This document shows, in pieces, positions 34,074 to 42,525 of a DNA stretch of 64,000 nucleotides; position 1 is the stretch's first letter, and each line of letters starts with the position of its first letter. A program made the translations under genes and the position numbers. Origin of the DNA: Pseudarthrobacter defluvii (GTDB lineage Bacteria; Actinomycetota; Actinomycetes; Actinomycetales; Micrococcaceae); contig NZ_CP066362.1 in assembly GCF_030323865.1 (NCBI RefSeq), forward strand, positions 1,860,001-1,924,000. Reading direction: 5' to 3'. The notes below the pieces were generated by a model. The model was not told the origin of the DNA, searched no databases, and worked only from the letters and a program-made list of their open reading frames with translations.

Positions 34074-34925
34074 ATGGAATCCTGGCACCGGAACCGGCTC
34101 AGTGCCGAACAAGCTGGATTTGTGGAGCACCGGTTCCCGGGCGTCCGCCTGCTGCGTGACCTCTCGTGGAATCTCGTGGACACCGCCGTCCTGGAAGTGG
34201 AGCACGGTGGATGCAGGTACGTAGTCAAGGCTGCCGGACCCGCCAACCATCACATCGGTCGCGAAATAGACGCACATGAGTCCTTCGCCGGCATTTGGGC
34301 CTCCACGGACAGGGCGCCCAGCCTCGTGACGGCAAACCGATCGCTGAACCTCCTGGTGACCGAGTACCTGGACGGTTCCCTGGTGCAAGGAGGCGCCGCC
34401 GAATATGCTCCCGACACCTACCTGCAGGCCGGCCAGCTCCTCCGTGTGTTCCACGCCCAAGCGGTACGGGTCGATCCGCGGTATGAAGAGGCAGCCACCG
34501 CCAAGTCGATGGCGTGGCTGGATAAGCCCCACCGCATCGAAGAAGCTGCCGCAAACAAAGCGCGATGCATTCTCGCTGCCTACCGGCCGGAACCAGTCGA
34601 GGCGGTCCCTACCCACGGCGACTGGCAACCGCGCAACTGGCTGATGAGCGGAACCGAGCTCAGGATCATCGACTTCGGACGGTTCGAGTTCAGGCCGTCC
34701 ATCAGCGATTTCTGCCGCTTGGCAGCCCAGCAGTGGCGGTCAGGCCCCGAACTGGAGGACGCCTTCTTCGAGGGCTACGGTTCAGACCCGCGAGAGGGCA
34801 GACTTTGGAACATCACCATGCTCCGCGAAGCTGTCTCTACGGCGGCCTGGGCGTTTCAGATTGGTGATCCTGAGTTCGAGGAACAAGGCCACCGGATGTT
34901 GCGGAATGCGCTCGCTCATTACTGA
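34074..34925 (+). CDS. Aminoglycoside-phosphotransferase-like kinase
   Basis: This 283-residue protein-kinase-like-fold enzyme has nucleotide lobe WNLVDTAVLEVEHGGCRYVVKAA with the Lys, catalytic loop THGDWQPRNWL (residues 180-190: HGD-x4-N) and metal motif IIDFGRFEF (Asp about 200, DFG). It belongs to the APH/choline-kinase-like group and phosphorylates a small molecule; antibiotic modification cannot be claimed. The mRNA is probably leaderless. It is convergent with the HAD hydrolase. Confidence 0.88.
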   Translation: MESWHRNRLSAEQAGFVEHRFPGVRLLRDLSWNLVDTAVLEVEHGGCRYVVKAAGPANHHIGREIDAHESFAGIWASTDRAPSLVTANRSLNLLVTEYLDGSLVQGGAAEYAPDTYLQAGQLLRVFHAQAVRVDPRYEEAATAKSMAWLDKPHRIEEAAANKARCILAAYRPEPVEAVPTHGDWQPRNWLMSGTELRIIDFGRFEFRPSISDFCRLAAQQWRSGPELEDAFFEGYGSDPREGRLWNITMLREAVSTAAWAFQIGDPEFEEQGHRMLRNALAHY

Positions 34926-34956
34926 CCGGACCTGCCTTTAGGCTGGTTTTGCGGCT

Positions 34957-35637
34957 TCAGCTCAACATGGTCACCAAGTCTGCAAGGCTTCGCAGCGAGG
35001 CGCTTGGTCCAGTGCCATTCCTGTCGAGGTGCCTTGCTTGCAGGCCAGCGCCCTGGGCCCCGGCAACATCGACGACATAGTTGTCCCCGACGTACAACGT
35101 TTCCGCGGGGGACACCCCCATCCTCCGGCAGGGCACGAGGAAGGCTTCAGGATCAGGCTTGGGGTGGCCGGTCATCTCGGAGCTGAAGACCTCGTCCAGG
35201 AATGGCTCGAGGCCGATCCTCCTGATCTTCGATGCTTGTTGATCCTGGTTGCCGTTGGTGACGACGGCGGCCCGCAGATTAAGGGCAGTAAGGGCCTGCA
35301 ACGTTGGCGCCGAATCCCGAAACGCTACCCATGCCTGCTCATAGTTCCGCAGGTAGGCAGCGAACATTTCGTCTAGCTGCGTGTCTGTTCCGGGAGGAAC
35401 CGTTCCGACTAAAGGGAGGAACTGACGGAGCCGCTCGCGGCGCTGTTCCTGGAATGGGATCTCCTTTGCCAGGAATCGGACGTAGTTGAGCTGCTCGATT
35501 TCAAACCAGGAACGCTCCAGCTCCCGACTGGGCTCTTGGTTGAGGTGCCGTAGGAAGCCGTTCAGGCCCGCACGGGCAGACGTGTAATGGTCGAACAAGG
35601 TGTTGTCCAGATCGAAGAGGACGGCCTGAATGTGCAC
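34957..35637 (-). CDS. HAD-family hydrolase
   Basis: This 226-residue phosphatase-like protein has motif I AVLFDLDNTLFDHY (nucleophile Asp), motif II AVVTNGNQ, motif III Lys in TGHPKPDPEAF and motif IV LYVGDNYVVDVAGA. The helical cap between motifs I and II places it in subfamily I (YjjG/haloacid-like). The GTG at 35637 follows a TACAGT box by six bases, a leaderless start. The substrate is unknown. Confidence 0.92.
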   Translation of the reverse strand: MHIQAVLFDLDNTLFDHYTSARAGLNGFLRHLNQEPSRELERSWFEIEQLNYVRFLAKEIPFQEQRRERLRQFLPLVGTVPPGTDTQLDEMFAAYLRNYEQAWVAFRDSAPTLQALTALNLRAAVVTNGNQDQQASKIRRIGLEPFLDEVFSSEMTGHPKPDPEAFLVPCRRMGVSPAETLYVGDNYVVDVAGAQGAGLQARHLDRNGTGPSASLRSLADLVTMLS

Positions 35638-35643
35638 CCGTCC

Positions 35644-35649
35644 ACTGTA
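35644..35649 (-). promoter_or_regulatory. Leaderless -10 box (TACAGT)
   Basis: TACAGT is six bases before the GTG of the HAD gene on the minus strand. Confidence 0.5.
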
Positions 35650-35702
35650 GCCGTCGAACAGCGTGATGACCGGCGGCACGGGCGCGTCCCTAAGATGTGA
35701 GC

Positions 35703-36025
35703 ATGGGACAGCAGGCCGAGGTGGTACTCGTTCACGGGATGTGGCACCAGCCCGCCCACTTTGACCGGCTCGCAAAGGCCCTGCGGGAGCAGGGGTCGAC
35801 TGTCCATGTTCCTCGTCTGCATCGCGGCTCGCTGGCGGCGGATACAGCGGCTGTGCAGAAGGACGGGAAGTCCCTTACGCCGACTGCACTGACGCCGACA
35901 GCGTCTGGGCAACAGCGCTGCTCGTACCGCAGCAGCCGGGCCACTCACCTTTCATCAGCCGTCCCGCAGACATCGCCCGGGTGATCACGAGTGTCTGGGC
36001 TCCTTTCAGGAGCAACATTTTCTAG
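35703..36025 (+). pseudogene. Alpha/beta hydrolase, internal deletion with frameshift
   Basis: The frame from 35703 begins like an intact alpha/beta hydrolase (EVVLVHGMWHQPAHFDRLAKAL, then HVPRLHRGSLAADTAAVQ) for about 50 residues and then becomes noise. Another frame starting near 35850 reads LLVPQQPGHSPFISRPADIARVI and stops at 36025, which is the usual hydrolase C terminus with the catalytic His. The nucleophile-elbow Ser and the catalytic acid region are missing, so about 130 residues have been lost and the join is out of frame. It should be inactive. Confidence 0.8.
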
Positions 36026-36028
36026 ACT
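36023..36028 (+). promoter_or_regulatory. Leaderless -10 box (TAGACT) overlapping a stop codon
   Basis: TAGACT is six bases before the GTG at 36035. Its first three bases are the stop codon of the hydrolase remnant. Confidence 0.5.
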
Positions 36029-36034
36029 CGCTGC

Positions 36035-36664
36035 GTGACCGATGACGAAGTGCTCCATGCCTACGGTGCCCGGGCTGCAGAGTACGAGAGCCTTCTTGGC
36101 TCCGTAAAGGACATGGCCGAGCTGGACCGCCGTCGTATCGAACGGTGGGCCGGGGGACTTGGAGGGCCTGGACTTACCGGACCAGTGCTCGACGCCGGGT
36201 GCGGCCCCGGGCACTGGACCCACTTTCTGCAGGGGCAGGGACTGGATATCTCCGGTGTTGATCTCGTCCCCGAGTTCATCCGGAGTGCCCGCGCCCGCTT
36301 CCCGGAGGTGCGCTTCCGGGTGGCGTCGCTTCGTGCCCTCGACCTGCCCGACGGCCACCATGCCGGCGTCCTGGCCTGGTACTCGCTTATCCATTTCGCA
36401 CCCACGCAACTGCCCCCGGTCCTGACGGAGTTCCGGCGCATCCTGCAACCACAGGGGCGCCTGCTTGTTGGCTTCTTCGAGGGCGAGTCCGGCGAGCCCT
36501 TCGACCATGCGGTCACCACGGCGTACTACTGGTCTGTTGACGAAATGAGTGCGATGCTGCGGGACGCCGGCTTCGAGGTCCTGGACGTGGAAACACGGCA
36601 CGACCCCCGCCGGCGGCCGCACGCCGCCATCGCCGCGATCGCCCGCAGCGAGAAGACGAAGTGA
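36035..36664 (+). CDS. Class I SAM-dependent methyltransferase
   Basis: This 209-residue protein has an N-terminal helix (YGARAAEYESLLGSV), SAM motif I VLDAGCGPGHWT (about residues 51-62), motif II acidic end (ISGVDLVPEFI), FRVASLRALDLPDG and post-motif LPPVLTEFRRILQPQGRLLVGFF. It is a methyltransferase_11/25-like enzyme with unknown substrate. The GTG start at 36035 fits a leaderless mRNA. It is the only complete gene in its run. Confidence 0.9.
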   Translation: MTDDEVLHAYGARAAEYESLLGSVKDMAELDRRRIERWAGGLGGPGLTGPVLDAGCGPGHWTHFLQGQGLDISGVDLVPEFIRSARARFPEVRFRVASLRALDLPDGHHAGVLAWYSLIHFAPTQLPPVLTEFRRILQPQGRLLVGFFEGESGEPFDHAVTTAYYWSVDEMSAMLRDAGFEVLDVETRHDPRRRPHAAIAAIARSEKTK

Positions 36665-36755
36665 CACCGACGCGGCGTTGCCAGCCGGATGTGCCGTTGG
36701 ATACCCATGCCACGGGCTTGGAAATCGTTGGCTGGCAAGTCCCTGGCTTCCGGCG

Positions 36756-37316
36756 TCATGACACGGGGTCGGGAACAGACCCTGACACCAACATGTTCCT
36801 GTAGTCCTGCGCCTGGCCGTGCAGTTGCTCGTCGGTCAGGTCACGTACCCCGTGCAGGATGAACGGGCTGAGCCACTGCATGCCCAGCCGGCGGGCTGTC
36901 GCCTGCAGGGGAATGAGGATGTCACTGTAGTCCCATCCATGGAAGCCGCTAGGAGAGTATGCCTCCGTGGTACCCCCTGTGCTGGTGGCAACCCGGAGCG
37001 TTTTGCCCGCAAGCGCCCCCGGCCCGCCGGTGCCGTAGGCCCAGCCGCGGATAAGCACCTCATCGAGCCAGGTTTTGAGGAATGCAGGAGGGGCGTACCA
37101 GTGCGTTGGATATTGCAGAACAATGTTCTCCACCGCTTCCACCGCTGCCCTTTCGGCCGCGACGTCGATCCGGCCGTCCGGATACAGGCGCCGCAAGTCA
37201 CGCACGGCAAGATCGGGAGCCCCTTCCAAAGCGGCAGCGAGGGCACGATTCACGCGCGATTGGCTGATATCGGGATGGTCGAGAAGGATCAGGGTTTTGG
37301 GTTTTTCAGACGTCAT
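36756..37316 (-). CDS. NAD(P)H quinone oxidoreductase, flavodoxin-like (KefF/MdaB type)
   Basis: This 186-residue flavodoxin-fold protein has LILLDHPDISQSRVNRALA at the N terminus and IVLQYPTHWYAPPAFLKTWLDEVLIRGWAYG carrying the flavin-binding and dimer-helix motif. TLRVATSTGGTTEAYSPSGFHG is the second FMN contact. It performs two-electron reduction of quinones or electrophiles. Its start overlaps the stop of the TetR gene by 11 bases, so the regulator and the reductase form a small self-regulated operon. Confidence 0.9.
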   Translation of the reverse strand: MTSEKPKTLILLDHPDISQSRVNRALAAALEGAPDLAVRDLRRLYPDGRIDVAAERAAVEAVENIVLQYPTHWYAPPAFLKTWLDEVLIRGWAYGTGGPGALAGKTLRVATSTGGTTEAYSPSGFHGWDYSDILIPLQATARRLGMQWLSPFILHGVRDLTDEQLHGQAQDYRNMLVSGSVPDPVS

Positions 37317-37908
37317 TATCGTGTTCCTTTTGGCGGGTGGGTCGCGGGGTTTGGGACAGGACTGCTGCCCGGGCAGACGACTTCGCGGCGTTGACTACTG
37401 AGCGCGACTGGGTCAGCCTGCCGGTGGCAAGCGCCCCATCGATCAGCAGCCCAAGATGGCCGGCAAGGTGTTCCGGGTCCGTGGCGTTCGCCTCCCGGCT
37501 CAATTCGAGGAGCCACTGGTAGCGGCGCTTGACGTGGTGCAGCGTGGCCTGTCTGGCAGCCGAGTCCAGGGCTGCCTCCACACCGGCACTGACGAAGGGG
37601 CACCCGAAGAATCCGTGCCGGTCGAACGCGTCCGACAGTGCGTCAAAAAGTGCCACGAGCCGGTCCCGGGGCTGGGCTGCCTGTTGGGCTGCGGACTGTA
37701 ACTGTTCAAGCCAGGCGACGTCCGTGCGGGCCAGATAAGCAGCCACGAGGTCATCCTTTGTCCGGAAGTGGGTGTACAGGGTCGACTTGGAGACTCCGGA
37801 TGCGGCGACCACATCGTCCACCCCGACCCCGCGGATGCCGGACTCATAGAACAGTCCTGCTGCTGCCTCCAGGATCCTGTCCACCGATCGGGTGCGGCGC
37901 TTTGTCAT
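37306..37908 (-). CDS. TetR-family repressor
   Basis: This 200-residue protein has HTH RILEAAAGLFYESGIRGVGVDDVVAASGVSKSTLYTHFRTKDDLV near the N terminus (positions 8-52), with a typical TetR_N layout. The C-terminal ligand domain (FGCPFVSAGVEAALDS) is common in reductase-linked regulators. The start at 37908 has AAGGAGGAG seven bases upstream. It sits first in the two-gene operon and likely binds the palindrome at 37925-37940 to repress itself and the quinone reductase. Confidence 0.92.
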   Translation of the reverse strand: MTKRRTRSVDRILEAAAGLFYESGIRGVGVDDVVAASGVSKSTLYTHFRTKDDLVAAYLARTDVAWLEQLQSAAQQAAQPRDRLVALFDALSDAFDRHGFFGCPFVSAGVEAALDSAARQATLHHVKRRYQWLLELSREANATDPEHLAGHLGLLIDGALATGRLTQSRSVVNAAKSSARAAVLSQTPRPTRQKEHDNDV

Positions 37909-37924
37909 CAGGCTCCTCCTTAAT

Positions 37925-37940
37925 CGAACTGATCTGTTCG
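37925..37940. promoter_or_regulatory. TetR-type operator CGAACTGATCTGTTCG
   Basis: This 16-base sequence is symmetric at 14 of 16 positions. It lies about 17 bases before the repressor start and overlaps a TATACG -10-like element on the minus strand, as expected for autorepression. Confidence 0.6.
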
Positions 37941-38068
37941 TATAAGTAGACGTGCAGGCGTTGTATTCCCGGCCATCTTCCCCCTGGTTCCTCGGCTGGA
38001 ACTTCACTGGGAATGCTTCGAACGGGACACGCCCAACCATGTCCTGTTACACCTGCCGTGGTCCGGGG

Positions 38069-38074
38069 TAAGCT
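38069..38074 (+). promoter_or_regulatory. Leaderless -10 box (TAAGCT) for fdhA
   Basis: TAAGCT is six bases before the ATG at 38081; TTACAC lies 16 bases further upstream as a possible -35. Confidence 0.5.
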
Positions 38075-38080
38075 CCAGAA

Positions 38081-41000
38081 ATGGCACCGCGAAGTTTTCT
38101 TCAATGGCCGGTCGTCCGTCAGCTGAGCACGGGCGACCTGCTTGGCCGTGGCCCAGCGGTCACATCGGCCAAGACCAAGGCAATAGCTCCACGCACCGCC
38201 ACTGCTGACCGTGTGGTGCAGAGCGTTTGTCCCTACTGCGCCGTCGGCTGCGGACAGCGTGTTTATGTGAAGGACGAAAAGGTAGTCCAGATCGAGGGCG
38301 ATCCGGATTCCCCCATTTCCCGCGGCCGGCTGTGCCCCAAAGGCTCTGCCAGCGAGCAGCTGGTCAATTCGCCGGGCCGGCAGACCAAGGTGCTCTACCG
38401 TGCACCGCGTTCCACTGAGTGGGAACACCTGGACCTGGAGACGGCCATTGACATGGTGGCGGACCGGTTTATCGAGACCCGCCGCAGGACCTGGCAGCAG
38501 GAAGACGACCAAGGCCGGCTGCTGCGGCGCACCATGGGCATCGCCTCGCTGGGCGGCGCGACCCTGGACAACGAAGAGAATTACCTCATCAAGAAGCTCT
38601 TCACGGCTGCAGGGGCGGTGCAGACCGAGAACCAAGCCCGCATATGACACTCCGCCACGGTTCCCAGTTTGGGAGCCTCGTTTGGACGCGGTGGTGCAAC
38701 GCAATCACTGCAGGACATGGCCAACGCCGACTGCATCGTCATCCAGGGTTCCAACATGGCCGAGTGCCACCCTGTGGGCTATCAGTGGGTAGCGGAGGCG
38801 AAGGCACGCGGAGCGAAGGTCATCCACGTCGATCCCCGCTTTACGCGCACGTCTGCCGTCTCGGATAAGCACATACCTATCCGGGCCGGCTCGGATGTCG
38901 TGCTTCTTGGCGCGCTCATCAACTACGTGATCAGCAATGATCTCTGGTTCAAGGAGTACGTCAGCGCATACACCAACGCTGCCACGTTGGTCCACGACGA
39001 TTACCGCGATGCCGAGGATCTGGGCGGGCTGTTCTCCGGCTTCGATCCGGAGAAGGGTGCCTACGACACGTCGTCATGGGCGTACGCCGAACGTGAGGAC
39101 GGCGCCATCGACGAGCCCGGGCCCGGGTCGGAACACGGGGCCAATGGGACGGCGCGCGCTACCGGCCATTCGTACGGCAGTGGTGGTCCGCCCTTGGAGC
39201 ACGCCGAAGTCCAGCGGGACGATACCCTTCAGGACCCCCGGACCGTCTTCCAGATCGTGAAGCGGCACTACGCCCGTTACACGGCGGAGATGGTGCAGGA
39301 CATGTGTGGCATCAGTGTGGCGGATTTCGAGTACCTGGCGCGTACCATCACGGAGAACTCCGGACGCGACCGGACCACCTGTTTCGCCTATGCCGTTGGC
39401 TGGACCCAGCACTCGCTGGGAACGCAGTTCATCCGGGGTGCCGCCATCCTGCAGCTCCTGCTCGGAAACGTGGGACGCCCGGGCAGTGGCATCATGGCCC
39501 TGCGCGGACATGCCAGCATTCAGGGTTCCACCGACATCCCGACGCTGTTCAACCTGCTGCCCGGGTATCTGCCGATGCCCAGCGCGGGCCGCCACGACAG
39601 CCTCGAAGAGTATCTGTCCGTTATTGGGTCGAAGCAGCAAAAAGGTTACTGGGCTAACGCGGACGCTTACACCATCAGCCTTTTGAAGGCATGGTGGGGT
39701 GACGCCGCGACCGCGGACAACGACTGGGCCTACGACTACCTTCCCAGGCTGACCGGAGCGCACGGTACGTACGAAACCGTGATGGGGATGCTCGAGGACG
39801 AGGTGGAGGGCTACTTCATCCTCGGACAAAATCCTGCAGTGGGTTCGGCTCATGGCCGGATGCAGCGGATGGGCATGTCGCACCTGAAGTGGCTCGTGGT
39901 TCGGGACTTGAACATGATCGAGTCCGCTACCTGGTGGAAAGACGGTCCGGAGATCGAATCGGGGGAGCTGCGCACCGAAGACATCGAGACCGAGGTGTTC
40001 TTCATGCCGGCGGCAACCCACGTCGAGAAAGCCGGATCCTTCACCCAGACCCAAAGGCTGCTGCAATGGCGGCACCAGGCGGTTGCACCGCCAGGGGAGT
40101 GCCAAAGCGAACTGCAGTTCTTCTTTGAACTGGGCAAGCGGATCCGGGAGAGGCTGGCCGGTTCCCAGGATGAGCGCGACCGTCCCCTGCTCGACCTGAC
40201 TTGGGACTATCCCACGGACGAACACGGCGATCCCGATGCCGAGTCGGTCCTTGCCGAGATCAACGGCCGTCACCTGGCGGGTCCGGACGCAGGGAAACCC
40301 CTGTCCTCCTACACGGAGATGCAGGCTGACGGATCCACGTCTGGCGGCTGCTGGATCTACACCGGTGTTTACGCTGACGGCTTCAACCATGCCGCCAACC
40401 GCAAGCCGGGCCAGGAACAGGGACCGGCTGCTTCGGAGTGGGGCTGGGCATGGCCGGCCAACCGCCGGATTCTCTATAACCGTGCCTCGGCGGACCCGGA
40501 CGGCAAGCCGTGGAGCGAGCGGAAGAAATACATCTGGTGGGACCAGGAGCAGGGCAAATGGGTCGGAGACGACGTGCCCGACTTCCCGGTTGACCGCGCC
40601 CCGGGCAGCAAACCCGATCCCTCGGTTGGTGGTCCTGCCGCCCTCAGCGGTGATGATCCCTTCATCATGCAGGCTGACGGCAAGGGCTGGCTGTTTGCGC
40701 CGAAGGGCCTCATGGACGGACCCCTGCCCACGCACTACGAGGCGCAGGAGTCACCGGTGGCCAACGCGCTGTACCCGCAGCAGCAGAACCCCGCGCGGCT
40801 GGTGTTCCCCCGCAAGGACAACCTGAGTGCCCCAAGCGCAGGGACCAGTGGCTCCGACGTCTACCCGTATGTCTTCACCACGTACCGGCTGACCGAGCAC
40901 CACACGGCGGGCGGCATGAGCCGTTGGCTTCCGTACCTCTCCGAGCTGCAACCGGAGATGTTCTGCGAGGTCTCGCCGCAGCTGGCGGCCGAACGCGGTC

Positions 41001-41416
41001 TTGAACCTTATGGGTGGGCCACGATTATTTCGGCGCGTTCCGCCATTGAGGCCAAAGTGCTGGTCACTGACCGCATGGCGCCCCTCCAGGTTGGTGGCCA
41101 CACGGTGCACCAGATCGGGTTGCCCTACCACTGGGGCGTCGGCAGCAATGCCGTCGTCAGCGGCGACGCTGCCAACGACCTGCTGGGTGTGACGCTGGAT
41201 CCCAACGTCCAGATCCAGGAATCGAAGGTGGCATCCTGTGACATCCGGCCGGGCCGCCGGCCCCGCGGGAAGGAGCTGCTTGCCTTGGTTGCTGAGTACC
41301 AGGAACGGGCCGGCGTGACCATTGAGACCGGCAACCGCGCCGTCACCGATCCCGCGGTGGAAGGGCTCCAACCCCGCCCCGATGAAAAGGGCAGCACCGA
41401 GGGTGGGGAGCATTGA
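38081..41416 (+). CDS. fdhA: Formate dehydrogenase alpha subunit, selenoprotein (UGA = Sec at codon 189)
   Basis: This protein of about 1,111 residues oxidises formate to CO2 at a molybdenum/tungsten bis-pterin site. The N-terminal [4Fe-4S] Cys motif is C50-x2-C53-x3-C57 with C85 in RLCPKG. TGA at 38645-38647 interrupts one frame in the context QARI-U-HSATVP, which is the conserved Sec/Cys-His active site, and the frame continues without change to 41416. Later motifs include GRGGATQSLQDMANADCIVI, HVDPRFTRTS and the C-terminal molydopterin dinucleotide domain (MFCEVSPQLAAERG). A hairpin follows the UGA. No Tat signal is present, so the catalytic side probably faces the cytoplasm. selABCD lie directly downstream. 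Confidence 0.95.
38645..38680 (+). promoter_or_regulatory. SECIS-like hairpin after the UGA
   Basis: GGTTCCC (38659-38665) pairs with GGGAGCC (38671-38677) around loop AGTTT, starting 11 bases after the UGA. Bacterial SECIS hairpins sit in this position and SelB binds the GU in the loop. Confidence 0.68.
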
Positions 41417-41517
41417 TGAGCCCGCTTCCCACCGCTTCAGTTGAAGCACACATTGCCCCGCCCGGAACGCCGCCTGCCGGTGGCGTTCCGGGCACCGACC
41501 CGACGACGGAGGACTAG
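41416..41517 (+). CDS. 33-codon small ORF between fdhA and fdhB
   Basis: The ATG at 41416 overlaps the fdhA stop (TGATG), with GTGGGGAG six bases upstream. The frame (MSPLPTASVEAHIAPPG, then a Gly/Pro/Thr-rich end) stops at TAG directly before the fdhB ATG. It uses no hydrophobic helix and no Cys. The tight coupling suggests a real translated peptide or a coupling device rather than a spacer. No family is recognised. Confidence 0.5.
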   Translation: MSPLPTASVEAHIAPPGTPPAGGVPGTDPTTED

Positions 41518-42525
41518 ATGGGCCAGCTGTCCGGACCGACCGACCCCACCGCCGATGCCCATTGGGAGCACAATCATCCGCGCAAGGGGTTCTTCACCGA
41601 CACCTCGATCTGCATTGGCTGCAAGGCCTGTGAAGTTGCCTGCAAGGAGTGGAACCACAACCCGCAGGACGGAAACCTGGAACTGCTCGGGTCCTCCTAC
41701 GACAACACCGGATCGCTGGGTGCCAGCACCTGGCGGCATGTCGCCTTCATCGAACAGGGCCAGGAACGGATTGTTGAGGCGCGGGAATCAGGCCGCGCCC
41801 TGGTCAGCCTGGGCATGCCCCGCATTGGTCCTCCGGCCGCGGCAGCGCCGGTCACGGACTTGGCGGACGCTGATACCACCCCGCCGGACACCGCTGACTT
41901 CCGGTGGCTGATGTCCTCGGATGTCTGCAAGCACTGCACCCACGCCGGCTGCCTTGACGTCTGTCCCACTGGCGCACTGTTCCGCACCGAGTTCGGCACT
42001 GTCGTGGTCCAGGATGACGTCTGCAATGGCTGCGGAACCTGCGTGGCCGGCTGCCCCTTCGGCGTGATCGAGCGCCGCAGCAACGGCACGGTCAAGGTTG
42101 CCAGCAGCAGGGAAGAACAGCACGCCAAGCATCCCGCCGTCCCCAACGAGGGCATCGCCCAGAAGTGCACGCTGTGCTACGACCGGCTGGTTGATGACCA
42201 GACGCCTGCATGCGCCAAGGCATGCCCGACGACGTCCATCAAGTTCGGCGACCACGATGACATGGTGGACACGGCCCGGGAACGGGTGGCCACCCTGCAT
42301 GCGCAGGGCATGACCGAGGCAAGGCTTTACGGGGCGAACGAAAACGACGGCGTCGGCGGAACCGGATCAGTCTTCCTGCTGCTCGACGAACCCGAAGTGT
42401 ACGGTCTTCCGCCGGACCCCCGGGTTCCCACCGCAGACTTGCCGAAGATGTACCGCCGGGCCGGAATGGCCGTGGCGGGCATGGCCGCGGCCGCTGCGCT
42501 GGCCTTCCTGGGAGGACGGGCGTGA
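41518..42525 (+). CDS. fdhB: Formate dehydrogenase beta (Fe-S) subunit
   Basis: This 335-residue electron-transfer subunit carries four [4Fe-4S] motifs: CIGCKACEVAC (C32-C42), CKHCTHAGCLDVCP, CNGCGTCVAGCP and CTLCYDRLVDDQTPACAKACP. A C-terminal helix (RAGMAVAGMAAAAALAFLGG) anchors it in the membrane, as in FdnH/HybA-type proteins. GGAGG five bases before the ATG sets the start. It overlaps the NrfD-type gene by four bases (GTGA). Confidence 0.95.
   Translation: MGQLSGPTDPTADAHWEHNHPRKGFFTDTSICIGCKACEVACKEWNHNPQDGNLELLGSSYDNTGSLGASTWRHVAFIEQGQERIVEARESGRALVSLGMPRIGPPAAAAPVTDLADADTTPPDTADFRWLMSSDVCKHCTHAGCLDVCPTGALFRTEFGTVVVQDDVCNGCGTCVAGCPFGVIERRSNGTVKVASSREEQHAKHPAVPNEGIAQKCTLCYDRLVDDQTPACAKACPTTSIKFGDHDDMVDTARERVATLHAQGMTEARLYGANENDGVGGTGSVFLLLDEPEVYGLPPDPRVPTADLPKMYRRAGMAVAGMAAAAALAFLGGRA

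Noticed and set aside
33890-34246. Cys-rich minus-strand frame ending CDCHPRCGAEL
   Set aside because: No ribosome site, no hydrophobic or domain pattern upstream, and it overlaps the start of the APH-like gene.
38081-38647. fdhA as two separate genes split by a stop
   Set aside because: The stop is UGA in the conserved Sec context and the frame is unchanged after it; sel genes and a SECIS-like hairpin are adjacent.
39074-40735. A 553-codon open frame on the minus strand
   Set aside because: Antisense shadow of fdhA caused by high GC.
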